Source of the DNA: Limosilactobacillus mucosae DSM 13345
GTDB taxonomy: Bacteria; Bacillota; Bacilli; Lactobacillales; Lactobacillaceae
Assembly (NCBI RefSeq): GCF_001436025.1
Contig: NZ_AZEQ01000001.1
Location: 62,001 to 126,000, forward strand
DNA: 64,000 nucleotides
Direction of reading: 5' to 3'
Below the pieces are notes generated by a model. That model was given only the letters and a program-made list of their open reading frames with translations. It was not told the DNA's origin and ran no database searches. Shown in pieces: positions 24,696 to 34,359 of the stretch. Each line of letters begins with the position of its first letter. Within the stretch, counting starts at the first letter, position 1. Both the position numbers and the translations under genes were made by a program.

Positions 24696-26624
24696 CTATG
24701 GATTTTCTTGATCAAATGTCTCCAGGGCTTCGGCGGCTTCAGTCCATTGCAGCTCAACGTCTTCGCTTTGGGCTTTTAAGGCATCCAGCTTTTTTTGCAG
24801 ATCGGTCAGCTGGGCGATGTCGACGGCAATTTCAGGCTTGGCCATCTCAGCTTCGATCGCGGCCTGCTTGGTCTCTAGTTCACCCATCTGATTTTCTAAT
24901 TGATCGACCTGCCGCTGCAGCTTGCGTCGGGCACGCTGAGTTTCTTTGCTTTGCTGATAGGAAAGCTGACCGGTTGACTGTTTGACTTTGGTTTCTGGCT
25001 GTGTCTGATGCTCCAGTTTTGCCTGTTGGGTCAGGTAGTCGTCGTAGTTTCCTTCATAATGCGTCATGCCATGAGCCGTCATATATAGGATATCGGTAGC
25101 AACCTGGTTTAAGAAATAACGGTCGTGCGAGATAAACAGAACCGTCCCATCAAATTCATTAATGGCTGTTTCCAAGACTTCGCGGCTGTCGATGTCCAAG
25201 TGGTTGGTTGGTTCATCCAGGATCAAAAAGTTGATTGGCATAAATGAAAGCTTAGTCAGCTCCAGACGTGCCTTTTCGCCACCCGAAAGCGCGCTGACCG
25301 GTTTATAGACGTCATCGCCAACAAACAGAAAACTGCCCAGAAGCGAGCGAATGTCTTTTTCGGAAACTTCGGGATGATCGTCCCAGACTTCTTCTAAAAC
25401 GGTCTTTTCAGGATGCAGTTGCTGCTGTTCCTGGTCGTAGTAGCCGATTTCTAGATTAGCGCCGAATTTGATCGTCCCGCTGAGCTTGGGAATCTTTTTC
25501 AAAAGCGTCTTTAAAAGCGTTGATTTGCCAATCCCATTTGGACCGATAATACCGACGCGCTGACCTTTGCGAACCTTAAATGATAATGGCCCAGCCAGCT
25601 TTTGATCTTGATAGCCGATATTGAGTTCATCGACGTCTAAGACCTCGTTACCCGAAGCATGGTCACTGTGGAATTGAAAATGAATCGAGGAATCATCGGT
25701 AGTCGGCCGCTCCAAGCGATCCATTTTCTCAAGCTGTTTGCGGCGAGCCTGGGCGCGTTTGGTGGTTGAGGCTCGGACAATGTTGCGATTGACAAAATCC
25801 TCCAGCTTGGCGATTTCTTTTTGCTGCTGCTCGTAATGCTTCCATTCAGCCTGCAGTCGTTCGCGCTTGTGGGCTACGAATTGCGTATAGTTGCCGGTAT
25901 AGTGAATCAGCGTTTTATTGTCAAGATCGTAAACGTCAGTAACCACGCGATCTAAGAAGTAGCGGTCGTGAGAAACGATCAAAAGCGCGCCTTGATAGCT
26001 TTTAAGGTAGTCTTCCAGCCAGCTTAAGACGCCCATGTCCAAGTGATTGGTCGGTTCGTCTAGAATCAAAAGGTTGGGTGACTGCAGCAGAATCTTAGCT
26101 AGGGCCAGCTTGGTTTTTTGACCGCCAGAAAGTGCATTGACTGAAGTATCATACATATCTTCATCAAAGCCGAAACCATGCAGTACGCCACGCATCCGGG
26201 ACGCGTATTCATAGCCGCCCTGTTTTTTGAACTGCTCGGATAAACGGTCATAGCTTGCTAAAACGTCTTGGTAGTCCGCTGCTTTGGGCGTCAGTGTTCC
26301 CAGTTGATTCTCTAGCTCATGCAGCTGTTTTTCCAGTTCGTGTAAAGGAGCAAAGACGCTGTCTAATTCGGCCCAAATTGAATTTTGGCTGTCGAGTCCT
26401 TGATTCTGAGCCAGATAGCCAATCGTTAGGTCGCGGGCGTGAGTAACCGTGCCTTCATCAGGTTCGGTTAAACCGGCAATAATTTTCAAGAAGGTCGTTT
26501 TGCCGGCACCGTTGCGTCCGACCAATGCAGTTCGGCCATGTTCTTGAATCTGCATATTCATATTATGAAACAAAACATCGCTGCCAAAGCGACGTTCAAC
26601 ATTATTGGTTTGCAGTAGCAGCAT
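24696..26624 (-). CDS. ABC-F family ATPase, YdiF type
   Basis: Soluble twin-ATPase protein of the ABC-F family, which bind the ribosomal E site and rescue or adjust translation; no membrane segments. 642 residues: two Walker A sites (GRNGAGKTT, GPNGIGKST), two signatures (LSGGQKTKL, LSGGEKARL), two Walker B sites with LILDEPTNHLD, and between them the charged P-site-interaction linker. The C-terminal 100 residues are a Gln/Glu-rich coiled coil. The neighbourhood with rex and groESL matches B. subtilis ydiF. It is the only minus-strand gene in this region and faces rex. Confidence 0.92.
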   Translation of the reverse strand: MLLLQTNNVERRFGSDVLFHNMNMQIQEHGRTALVGRNGAGKTTFLKIIAGLTEPDEGTVTHARDLTIGYLAQNQGLDSQNSIWAELDSVFAPLHELEKQLHELENQLGTLTPKAADYQDVLASYDRLSEQFKKQGGYEYASRMRGVLHGFGFDEDMYDTSVNALSGGQKTKLALAKILLQSPNLLILDEPTNHLDMGVLSWLEDYLKSYQGALLIVSHDRYFLDRVVTDVYDLDNKTLIHYTGNYTQFVAHKRERLQAEWKHYEQQQKEIAKLEDFVNRNIVRASTTKRAQARRKQLEKMDRLERPTTDDSSIHFQFHSDHASGNEVLDVDELNIGYQDQKLAGPLSFKVRKGQRVGIIGPNGIGKSTLLKTLLKKIPKLSGTIKFGANLEIGYYDQEQQQLHPEKTVLEEVWDDHPEVSEKDIRSLLGSFLFVGDDVYKPVSALSGGEKARLELTKLSFMPINFLILDEPTNHLDIDSREVLETAINEFDGTVLFISHDRYFLNQVATDILYMTAHGMTHYEGNYDDYLTQQAKLEHQTQPETKVKQSTGQLSYQQSKETQRARRKLQRQVDQLENQMGELETKQAAIEAEMAKPEIAVDIAQLTDLQKKLDALKAQSEDVELQWTEAAEALETFDQENP

Positions 26625-26662
26625 AATTTAACCTCATTTTTTAAAGTAGATAGTCAGTTAAA

Positions 26663-26671
26663 ATTGTAGCA
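26663..26671 (-). promoter_or_regulatory. Extended -10 promoter of the ABC-F gene
   Basis: On the minus strand TGcTACAAT lies about 40 bases before the start codon; the -35 is weak. Confidence 0.55.
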
Positions 26672-26806
26672 CAAGATCAGACTAGGTCGCGAGCTTGAGG
26701 ATAGGACCGATCAATAATGTTAAATTTTGAATTAACGTTTAAAAAATGATCGTCATTACCAGCACATTCATGATCAGCGGATGGACTAAATTTCACAAAT
26801 CATTAA
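26672..26806. other. Middle of the ABC-F/rex divergent intergenic region
   Basis: No gene seen. It contains a small palindrome AATGATCGTCATT (26745-26757) of unknown role and one TTCACAAA word at 26792-26799, a Rex half-site-like sequence upstream of the rex promoter. Confidence 0.5.
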
Positions 26807-26835
26807 TGGACATGCAGTGAAGCCTGTAGCATAAT
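26807..26835 (+). promoter_or_regulatory. rex promoter
   Basis: TGGACA, 17-base spacer, CATAAT, each one base off consensus. The leader is about 118 bases. Confidence 0.65.
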
Positions 26836-26868
26836 AGAAAACATGTTTAAATAAAAACGATTCTTTTC

Positions 26869-26886
26869 TTGGAAAATAGTTCACAA
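26869..26886. promoter_or_regulatory. Candidate Rex operator in the rex leader
   Basis: TTGGAAAATAGTTCACAA matches 14 of 18 bases of the Rex consensus TTGTGAAATTTTTCACAA. A further TTCACAAA half-site is at 26924-26931. Autoregulation by Rex is common in Firmicutes; binding here is inferred. Confidence 0.5.
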
Positions 26887-26959
26887 ACTTTAGCGGAGTT
26901 GTTAAAATGATTAAGGAATAATTTTCACAAACTAGAATCTGAATTGGAGGAATCTATTA

Positions 26960-27607
26960 ATGGCAACGCGTAAAATTCCCCGTGCCACGGCTAAGCGGTT
27001 GCCGGTCTACTATCGGTATCTGAACGTTTTGCTTAACGCCAATAAACGACGCGTCTCATCGACTGAATTATCAGAGGCGGTTAAAGTTGATTCGGCAACG
27101 ATTCGACGCGACTTTTCCTATTTTGGCGAATTGGGCAAGCGCGGCTATGGCTATGATGTGGAAAAGCTTTTGAACTTTTTCAAGGGGATCTTGAATCAAG
27201 ATAAGCTGACCAGTGTGGCTTTGGTCGGGGTCGGCAGTCTGGGCAGCGCCTTGATGAACTATAATTTCCACCAAAGCACGAATCTGCGGATCAGTGCAGC
27301 TTTTGATCCTAAACCAGCCTTAGCCAATACCGTTAAGAGTGGGATTCCTGTCTACCCGGTTGGCGAGATGAAAAAGCAGCTGCAAGAACAGCAGATTGAT
27401 GTCGTTATTTTAACGGTACCTGGCGAAAAATCGCAGGCCGTTACTGATGAGTTGGTCGAAGCAGGGGTTCATGGTATCTTGAACTTTACACCGGTTCGTC
27501 TGTCAGTGCCAAAAGACGTTCAGGTACAAAATATTGACCTGACCAATGAACTGCAGACGCTGATCTATTTTATTGAAAATAACAATACTAAAGACAGTCA
27601 AAAATAA
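26960..27607 (+). CDS. rex: Redox-sensing transcriptional repressor Rex
   Basis: Senses the NADH/NAD ratio and represses fermentation and respiration genes when NADH is low. 215 residues: an N-terminal winged helix ([26 protein letters not shown]), a Rossmann domain with [16 protein letters not shown], and the C-terminal swapped helix ending [20 protein letters not shown] precedes the ATG. The gene lies between an ABC-F gene and groESL, the order seen in B. subtilis (ydiF-ydiH-groES). Confidence 0.95.
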   Translation: MATRKIPRATAKRLPVYYRYLNVLLNANKRRVSSTELSEAVKVDSATIRRDFSYFGELGKRGYGYDVEKLLNFFKGILNQDKLTSVALVGVGSLGSALMNYNFHQSTNLRISAAFDPKPALANTVKSGIPVYPVGEMKKQLQEQQIDVVILTVPGEKSQAVTDELVEAGVHGILNFTPVRLSVPKDVQVQNIDLTNELQTLIYFIENNNTKDSQK

Positions 27608-27610
27608 CTC

Positions 27611-27642
27611 AACGCATGGCGAGCAATCGTCATGCGTTTTTT
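27611..27642 (+). terminator. Terminator after rex
   Basis: AACGCATG and CATGCGTT arms around a loop that can pair further, then TTTT. Confidence 0.8.
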
Positions 27643-27649
27643 GATAAAA

Positions 27650-27666
27650 AGTCAAAAAAAGTTAAA
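27650..27666. promoter_or_regulatory. CtsR box 1 (one mismatch)
   Basis: AGTCAAA-AAA-AGTTAAA; the second heptad differs by one base from the CtsR direct repeat RGTCAAANNNRGTCAAA. Confidence 0.55.
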
Positions 27667-27708
27667 ATGCCGTTAGAATGGTAACTAAAGCGTTTTCTAT
27701 AAAATAAT

Positions 27709-27725
27709 AGTCAAAATTGGTCAAA
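27709..27725. promoter_or_regulatory. CtsR box 2 (perfect)
   Basis: AGTCAAA-ATT-GGTCAAA matches the CtsR operator RGTCAAANNNRGTCAAA exactly and ends just before the -35 of the groESL promoter. Confidence 0.8.
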
Positions 27726-27732
27726 ATAATTG

Positions 27733-27760
27733 TTGCATTTTAGCAAGATCATGATATAGT
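27733..27760 (+). promoter_or_regulatory. groESL promoter
   Basis: TTGCAT, 16-base spacer, TATAGT with the extended TG (TGaTATAGT). Confidence 0.75.
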
Positions 27761-27771
27761 AGATCATGTAA

Positions 27772-27798
27772 TTAGCACTTGGGTGATAAGAGTGCTAA
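27772..27798. promoter_or_regulatory. CIRCE element (HrcA operator)
   Basis: TTAGCACTT-N9-GAGTGCTAA, one mismatch from TTAGCACTC-N9-GAGTGCTAA, placed around the transcription start of groESL. Confidence 0.92.
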
Positions 27799-27840
27799 AA
27801 AATATCTGAATTATTAATGATGATTGATGGAGGGATTAAC

Positions 27841-28125
27841 GTGTTAAAACCATTAGGAGATCGCGTTGTTCTTAAAGCGGAACAAGCTGAAGAAAAGACG
27901 GTTGGCGGAATTGTTCTGGCTAACAATGCCAAGGATAAGCCAACGACGGGTACGGTTGTAGCAGTTGGCGAAGGCCGTTACCTGGACAATGGTCAAAAAG
28001 TTGCTCCAGCCGTTAAGGAAGGCGACCGCGTCCTGTTTGACAAGTACGCAGGCAATGAAGTCGAATACAATGGTGAAAAGTACCTGGTCGTTCGTGAAAA
28101 AGACCTGGTTGCCATCGTTGACTAA
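27841..28125 (+). CDS. groES: Co-chaperonin GroES
   Basis: Heptameric lid of the GroEL folding chamber. 94 residues: [30 protein letters not shown] contains the N-terminal strand and the mobile loop that docks on Gro[32 protein letters not shown] closes the fold. Start GTG 27841 is 6 bases after GGAGGG; an in-frame ATG at 27817 would add 8 unrelated residues and overlap the leader. Controlled by the CtsR and CIRCE sites upstream and co-transcribed with groEL. Confidence 0.97.
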   Translation: MLKPLGDRVVLKAEQAEEKTVGGIVLANNAKDKPTTGTVVAVGEGRYLDNGQKVAPAVKEGDRVLFDKYAGNEVEYNGEKYLVVREKDLVAIVD

Positions 28126-28165
28126 GTAGACTTGTTTTCGCATTCGATCAATATTAATGAGGTGA

Positions 28166-29797
<1,632 letters not shown>

Positions 29798-29817
29798 TCC
29801 ATTGCCAAACAATGAAT

Positions 29818-29851
29818 AAAAAGCGTCTCAACATTATTGAGGCGCTTTTTT
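29818..29851 (+). terminator. Terminator after groEL
   Basis: AAGCGTCTCAA pairs with TTGAGGCGCTT (one G-U), flanked by A and T runs. Confidence 0.9.
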
Positions 29852-29855
29852 GCGT

Positions 29856-29884
29856 TTGACGGGCGCTTAGTGGTATTCTGTTAT
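29856..29884 (+). promoter_or_regulatory. Possible promoter of the APC permease gene
   Basis: TTGACG, 17-base spacer, TGTTAT. Only four of six bases fit the -10. The words GGGCGCT and TTAGTGG each occur twice here (29861-29873 and 29905-29925). Confidence 0.4.
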
Positions 29885-29934
29885 GTATGTTCATTCAAAC
29901 CAATGGGCGCTATTTTATTTAGTGGAGTATTTTT

Positions 29935-31536
29935 ATGTCATCAAAAATGCCTAGTCAGAAAATGTCTTTAACATCAGTCATTTTACTGGCTCTGAATTCA
30001 TTGATCGGATCCGGATGGCTGTTTGGTGCTGGCGAGGCAGCTAGGATTGCCGGACCAGCAGCGGTCATCTCCTGGATTTTAGGGGCGATCATCATTATGG
30101 TGATTGCTTTTAATTACGTTGAACTGGGTGCGATGTTTCCTGAAAGCGGCGGAATGAGTCGCTACGCTCAGTACAGTCATGGCCCGCTTTTAGGTTTCGT
30201 AGCGGCTTGGGCCAATTGGGTCTCCTTGATTACACTGATTCCCATCGAAGCGGTGGCTTCAGTACAGTATATGAGCTCATGGCCATGGAGCTGGGCTAAT
30301 TGGACGCGCAGCTTCGTCAGTCATGGCAGCATTACTAATCAAGGGCTGCTGGTGGTCTTTGCGTTTATGATCGTTTTTACGCTGATTAATTTCTGGTCAG
30401 TTAAGATCTTGACGCATTTTACTGGTTTGATCTCGATTTTTAAGCTGCTGATGCCAACCTTGACGATCATTGTGTTGATGCTGAGCGGCTTTCACACCAG
30501 TAATTTCGGGCAAGGCATCCATGAGTTTATGCCTTATGGCAGCCGCTCGATTTTTGAAGCAACTACGGTAGCCGGAATTATTTTTTCCTATGATGCCTTT
30601 CAGACGGTTGTCAATCTAGGTGGTGAGATGAAAGATCCACAAAAAAACATCTATCGTGGCGTTGTAATCTCATTGACGATTACGGCAGTATTGTATATTC
30701 TGCTGCAGATTACCTTTGTAGGGGCGGTTAAGCCATCACTGCTAACGGCGCACGGCTGGCATGGCATTGATTTTGCCTCGCCATTTGCAGATCTGGCAAT
30801 CTTAATGGGAATCAATTGGCTGACGATTCTGCTGTATATTGATGCGTTCGTTTCGCCATTTGGAACCGGGGTTGCTTTTGTTACCAATGCTTCCAGAACG
30901 CTGGCGGCAATGGCACGCGGCGATCATTTGCCGGCCTGGCTGGGACGACTTCAGCGACGCTATATGGTACCACGTTTTGCCATGATCGTTAATCTGATTC
31001 TGGCAGCGGTTTTGGTCTGTATTTTCCGTAATTGGAGCGCGCTTGCCAGCGTCATCTCGGCCTCGACTCTGATTGCCTATCTGACTGGACCGGTAGCTGC
31101 GGTTGCGCTTAGAAGAATTGCACCCGATCTTAAGCGGCCGTTTGAGCCTCGATCTTTAAAGTGGATGGCGCCTTTGTCATTTGTTTTGACCAGTCTGGCG
31201 ATCTATTGGGCAATGTGGCCAACGACGATTGAGGTGATTTTTGTGATCTGTTTGGGTCTGCCAATCTACGCTTATTATGAGATTCGCTATCATCATGCTT
31301 CATGGAAGACTCAAATGAAAGGCTGCGGTTGGCTGCTGGGCTACCTGTTGTTTATCTCGGTGATGTCTTATCTGGGCAGCGATGGTTTTGGCGGTCAGAA
31401 TTGGATTCGGTATCCATTTGATTTTGTCGTGATCATTTTGTGCTCGCTGGTATTTTACTGGTGGGGAGTCAACAGCAGCGTCAAAGGTGAAGATCTTGAA
31501 TTGGGACGGCACGTCAATGCTCATGTTGATCAGTAA
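29935..31536 (+). CDS. APC-family amino acid permease
   Basis: Secondary transporter of the amino acid-polyamine-organocation superfamily. 533 residues with about 12 hydrophobic segments; the first helix carries the unwound substrate motif NSLIGSGWLFGAGEAAR, and AGIIFSYDAFQTVVNLGGEMKDPQKN is the usual segment after helix 6. The N terminus resembles the aspartate-proton symporter YveA of B. subtilis, from memory, but the substrate cannot be fixed. GTGGAG precedes the ATG. It has its own probable promoter and no recognised partner; the next gene is a different APC branch. Confidence 0.85.
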   Translation: MSSKMPSQKMSLTSVILLALNSLIGSGWLFGAGEAARIAGPAAVISWILGAIIIMVIAFNYVELGAMFPESGGMSRYAQYSHGPLLGFVAAWANWVSLITLIPIEAVASVQYMSSWPWSWANWTRSFVSHGSITNQGLLVVFAFMIVFTLINFWSVKILTHFTGLISIFKLLMPTLTIIVLMLSGFHTSNFGQGIHEFMPYGSRSIFEATTVAGIIFSYDAFQTVVNLGGEMKDPQKNIYRGVVISLTITAVLYILLQITFVGAVKPSLLTAHGWHGIDFASPFADLAILMGINWLTILLYIDAFVSPFGTGVAFVTNASRTLAAMARGDHLPAWLGRLQRRYMVPRFAMIVNLILAAVLVCIFRNWSALASVISASTLIAYLTGPVAAVALRRIAPDLKRPFEPRSLKWMAPLSFVLTSLAIYWAMWPTTIEVIFVICLGLPIYAYYEIRYHHASWKTQMKGCGWLLGYLLFISVMSYLGSDGFGGQNWIRYPFDFVVIILCSLVFYWWGVNSSVKGEDLELGRHVNAHVDQ

Positions 31537-31626
31537 AAATAATTTTCTAAAACTGCTGCGTGATCAATCTGCCCTGGGTGGTATTAACCATTTACGTGGT
31601 GTAGAATAACTATTGACTTTATATTT

Positions 31627-31632
31627 TATAAT
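31627..31632 (+). promoter_or_regulatory. -10 element upstream of the KimA-like gene
   Basis: A perfect TATAAT lies 21 bases before the start codon. No -35 is found at the right distance; TTGACT is only 8 bases away, too near to pair with it. Confidence 0.35.
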
Positions 31633-31653
31633 AGAGTGAAGGAGAAAAAGAAT

Positions 31654-33492
31654 ATGTGGCGGTATTTAAAACGCGTCCTCATCGGTAAGCCCTTGAAGAC
31701 GCTGGATGAAGGCCAGGCCCATTTGACAAAGTTTAAAGCTTTGGCCTTGTTATCGTCGGATGCTTTATCATCCGTTGCTTATGGTACTGAACAGATTACG
31801 ACCGTTTTGGTAACACTGTCGGCGGCGGCAATCTGGTATTCATTGCCGATTGCAGCGTTGGTTTTGATTCTGTTGGTGGCAATTACCCTTTCCTATCGGC
31901 AGATTATCAATGCCTATCCCAGTGGTGGTGGTGCCTATGTCGTAGCCACCGAAAACTGGGGCCGCACAGGTGGCTTGGTTGCCGGCGGGTCGCTGCTGGT
32001 TGACTATATGCTGACGGTTGCGGTTTCGACGACTTCTGGTACGGAAGCGATTGTTTCTGCGGTTCCGCAGCTTTATAAGTATTCGGTGCCGATTTCAGTG
32101 ATTATCGTCCTTTCGATTATGATTCTGAATCTGCGGGGATTGAGCGACAGCGCCAATTTCTTAACGGTTCCGGTATACTTCTTTATTATCATGATTACCG
32201 CAATGATCATCTGGGGCTTTTTCAATATTGCCACTGGTCATCTGACTTATCATGCAACGGCCTCATTTGGAACGCCGGTTGCCGGGATGTCGGCTGTCCT
32301 GTTTATTCGGGCTTTTTCAGCCGGTTCTTCCTCATTGACTGGGGTTGAAGCTATTAGTAATGCCGTACCTAACTTTAATGAACCCAAAAAGAAGAATGCT
32401 GCTAATACTTTAGCAATTATGAGTCTGATTCTGGCGGCATTCTTTGGTGGGATTACGTTCTTTAGCTACTACTTCGGTATCGTGCCAAATTCCCATGCTA
32501 CCGTGCTTTCGCAGATTGGTTCCGTAATCTTTAATGGCCACGGGATTGGATTTTATCTGCTGCAGCTTTCTACGGCAATGATTCTGGCCGTAGCTGCCAA
32601 TACCGGTTTTTCGGCCTTTCCGATCCTGGCTTTTAATATGGCTAAAGACAAGTATCTGCCGCATGCCTTTATGGATCGTGGGGATCGTTTAGGTTACTCT
32701 AATGGAATCATTGCCTTGGCCATTGGTGCGATTGTAATGATTTTGATCTTCCATGGTAAGACCAATATGCTGATTCCTTTATATGCAGTTGGCGTTTTCG
32801 TTCCGTTTACGCTTTCGCAATCTGGGATGATCATTCACTGGTTCCGACACCGGCAGGGACACTGGCTGGGCAAGTCGACGATCAACCTGGTTGGGGCATT
32901 GATCTCGGCATGTTTGGTGGTCTTCTTGTTCTGGCAGCATTTCGGCAATGTTTGGCCATACCTGATCATCATGCCGGCTTTGCTGTTTATGTTCTACAAG
33001 ATCCATAATCACTATATTAAAGTTGGCATGCAGCTGCGAATTGCGGAAAAAACCAAAGTTCAGCTGCACGATTATGATGGCTCGACGGTGATTGTTCTGA
33101 TTGGTAACGTTACGCGGGTTACCAAAGGCGCCATCAACTACGCCCGGTCGATTGGTGATTACGTGATTGCCATGCACGTCTCGTTTGATGAGAACCCTGG
33201 TAAAGAACACAAGACGGCCAATGAGTTTAAGGCCGAATATCCTGACGTGCGGTTTGTCGACATTCATTCCTCATACCGTTCAATTGCCAAACCGACGCTG
33301 CGTTTCGTCGATGTCGTTGCTAAAAGGGCCGCTGCCAAGAACTATTCAACAACGGTTCTGGTACCGCAGTTTATTCCAAACAAGCCTTGGCAGATGGCAC
33401 TGCATAACCAGACCAGCGTCAGATTGCGTGCCGCTTTGAATTCACGCGAAAATATCGTGGTTTCAAGCTACAACTATCACCTGCATGAATAG
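31654..33492 (+). CDS. KimA-like potassium/APC transporter
   Basis: Resembles B. subtilis KimA (YdaO), a proton-coupled potassium importer inhibited by c-di-AMP. 612 residues: 12 hydrophobic segments preceded by FKALALLSSDALSSVAYGTEQI, the sequence most typical of this family, and a soluble C-terminal domain of about 150 residues after YYKI-type boundary (from roughly residue 450), USP-like in KimA. Start ATG 31654 lies 9 bases after AAGGAG. Unlike B. subtilis, no c-di-AMP riboswitch fits in the 117-base gap upstream. A small membrane protein follows by 23 bases. Potassium as substrate is inferred by homology. Confidence 0.8.
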   Translation: MWRYLKRVLIGKPLKTLDEGQAHLTKFKALALLSSDALSSVAYGTEQITTVLVTLSAAAIWYSLPIAALVLILLVAITLSYRQIINAYPSGGGAYVVATENWGRTGGLVAGGSLLVDYMLTVAVSTTSGTEAIVSAVPQLYKYSVPISVIIVLSIMILNLRGLSDSANFLTVPVYFFIIMITAMIIWGFFNIATGHLTYHATASFGTPVAGMSAVLFIRAFSAGSSSLTGVEAISNAVPNFNEPKKKNAANTLAIMSLILAAFFGGITFFSYYFGIVPNSHATVLSQIGSVIFNGHGIGFYLLQLSTAMILAVAANTGFSAFPILAFNMAKDKYLPHAFMDRGDRLGYSNGIIALAIGAIVMILIFHGKTNMLIPLYAVGVFVPFTLSQSGMIIHWFRHRQGHWLGKSTINLVGALISACLVVFLFWQHFGNVWPYLIIMPALLFMFYKIHNHYIKVGMQLRIAEKTKVQLHDYDGSTVIVLIGNVTRVTKGAINYARSIGDYVIAMHVSFDENPGKEHKTANEFKAEYPDVRFVDIHSSYRSIAKPTLRFVDVVAKRAAAKNYSTTVLVPQFIPNKPWQMALHNQTSVRLRAALNSRENIVVSSYNYHLHE

Positions 33493-33515
33493 ATGAGCGG
33501 GATGGTTTTAAGCCA

Positions 33516-33788
33516 ATGGAAAAATTTTTTAAAAATCGGCAATGGCTATGGGCAGCGATGGGAGCAATCGGCATCTTTCTGATTTCGAGTTTTTCGATTC
33601 GCCATCAGCATTTTGTCTCTGATCTGGGCGGCTTTTTAGGCTGTCTGTTACTGGTTGGTGCCTATCTGGGGTTCAACTGGCCAAAGATCAAGCAGCACGA
33701 TGTGAAAACCATTGCTTCCATGAAAATGATCTTAGTCCTGGTCGCAATTTTAATTGTGTTAGAAGCAGTGCAGCAGCTGCTGGGTTAA
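33516..33788 (+). CDS. Small three-helix membrane protein, unknown
   Basis: 90 residues with three hydrophobic stretches (about 10-27, 35-52 and 70-88), separated by a basic N terminus (KFFKNRQW) and a Lys-rich loop (NWPKIKQHDVK). I do not recognise the family. It lies 23 bases after the KimA-like gene with no terminator between them and shares the strong terminator that follows, so it is probably co-transcribed and could be an accessory of that transporter. The ribosome site is poor, which suggests coupling to the gene before it. Confidence 0.7.
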   Translation: MEKFFKNRQWLWAAMGAIGIFLISSFSIRHQHFVSDLGGFLGCLLLVGAYLGFNWPKIKQHDVKTIASMKMILVLVAILIVLEAVQQLLG

Positions 33789-33792
33789 TTTG

Positions 33793-33830
33793 AAAGAACT
33801 GGCATTGAAGCGTCAATGCCAGTTCTTTTT
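33793..33830 (+). terminator. Terminator after the small membrane protein gene
   Basis: A perfect 16-base stem (33793-33808 with 33813-33828), 4-base loop, then T run. Confidence 0.92.
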
Positions 33831-33852
33831 ACGTTGAGTTTATGATTTTATT

Positions 33853-33902
33853 TTGACATTTGATCAATCAGATTCTAGTATAAAAATGTTAGCTGGCTAA
33901 CA
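33853..33902 (+). promoter_or_regulatory. marR-MFS promoter and palindromic operator
   Basis: TTGACA (33853-33858), 17-base spacer, TAGTAT. Directly downstream the perfect palindrome TGTTAGC-TG-GCTAACA (33887-33902) is placed as a repressor site; it ends 13 bases before the MarR gene it probably serves. Confidence 0.75.
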
Positions 33903-33915
33903 AAAGGAGAGGTAT

Positions 33916-34359
33916 ATGCACTATTTAGAAAAACAATTGCATCAGACTGCCAATCATTTGGGTTGGAATTTTGATCAATTTGCTGCTGAGTATGATTTAA
34001 CGGGACAGCAGCTTTCAACGATTGACTTTTTGGCTAATCAGCCGCAGTGGCAAAGTACGCAGCATGCCATCGAAGTAGAATTCAATATTAAGCGTTCAAC
34101 GACGACTAAAATGCTGCAGCGGATGGAAAAAGCGGGACTGATTGTCAGAAAGACGGCCAATCAGGATCACCGCAGTAAAATCGTTGCCTTGACGCCGCAT
34201 GCCAAGCAATTGGCTAAGACAGCGCGCCAATATTTAATAATGCGCCAGCAGCGCTTGGAAAAACGGTTCTCGCCTCAGGAGCTGGCAATCTTTGAACAAA
34301 TTTTGGCATATCTGCAGGAAAAGAGTGATGTTGGTGAAACAAACGGAAAAAATCAATAA
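33916..34359 (+). CDS. MarR-family transcriptional regulator
   Basis: 147 residues with a winged helix: EVEFNIKRSTTTKMLQRMEKAGLIVRKTANQDHRSKIVALTPHAK, where RSTTTKMLQRME is the recognition helix and NQDHRSK the wing. A strong AAAGGAGAGG site precedes the ATG. The palindrome at its promoter and the overlapping efflux gene suggest a ligand-released repressor of a drug or metabolite exporter. The ligand is unknown. Confidence 0.9.
   Translation: MHYLEKQLHQTANHLGWNFDQFAAEYDLTGQQLSTIDFLANQPQWQSTQHAIEVEFNIKRSTTTKMLQRMEKAGLIVRKTANQDHRSKIVALTPHAKQLAKTARQYLIMRQQRLEKRFSPQELAIFEQILAYLQEKSDVGETNGKNQ

Noticed and set aside
31613-31632. TTGACT and TATAAT before the KimA-like gene as one promoter
   Set aside because: The spacer is 8 bases; the two hexamers cannot work together.
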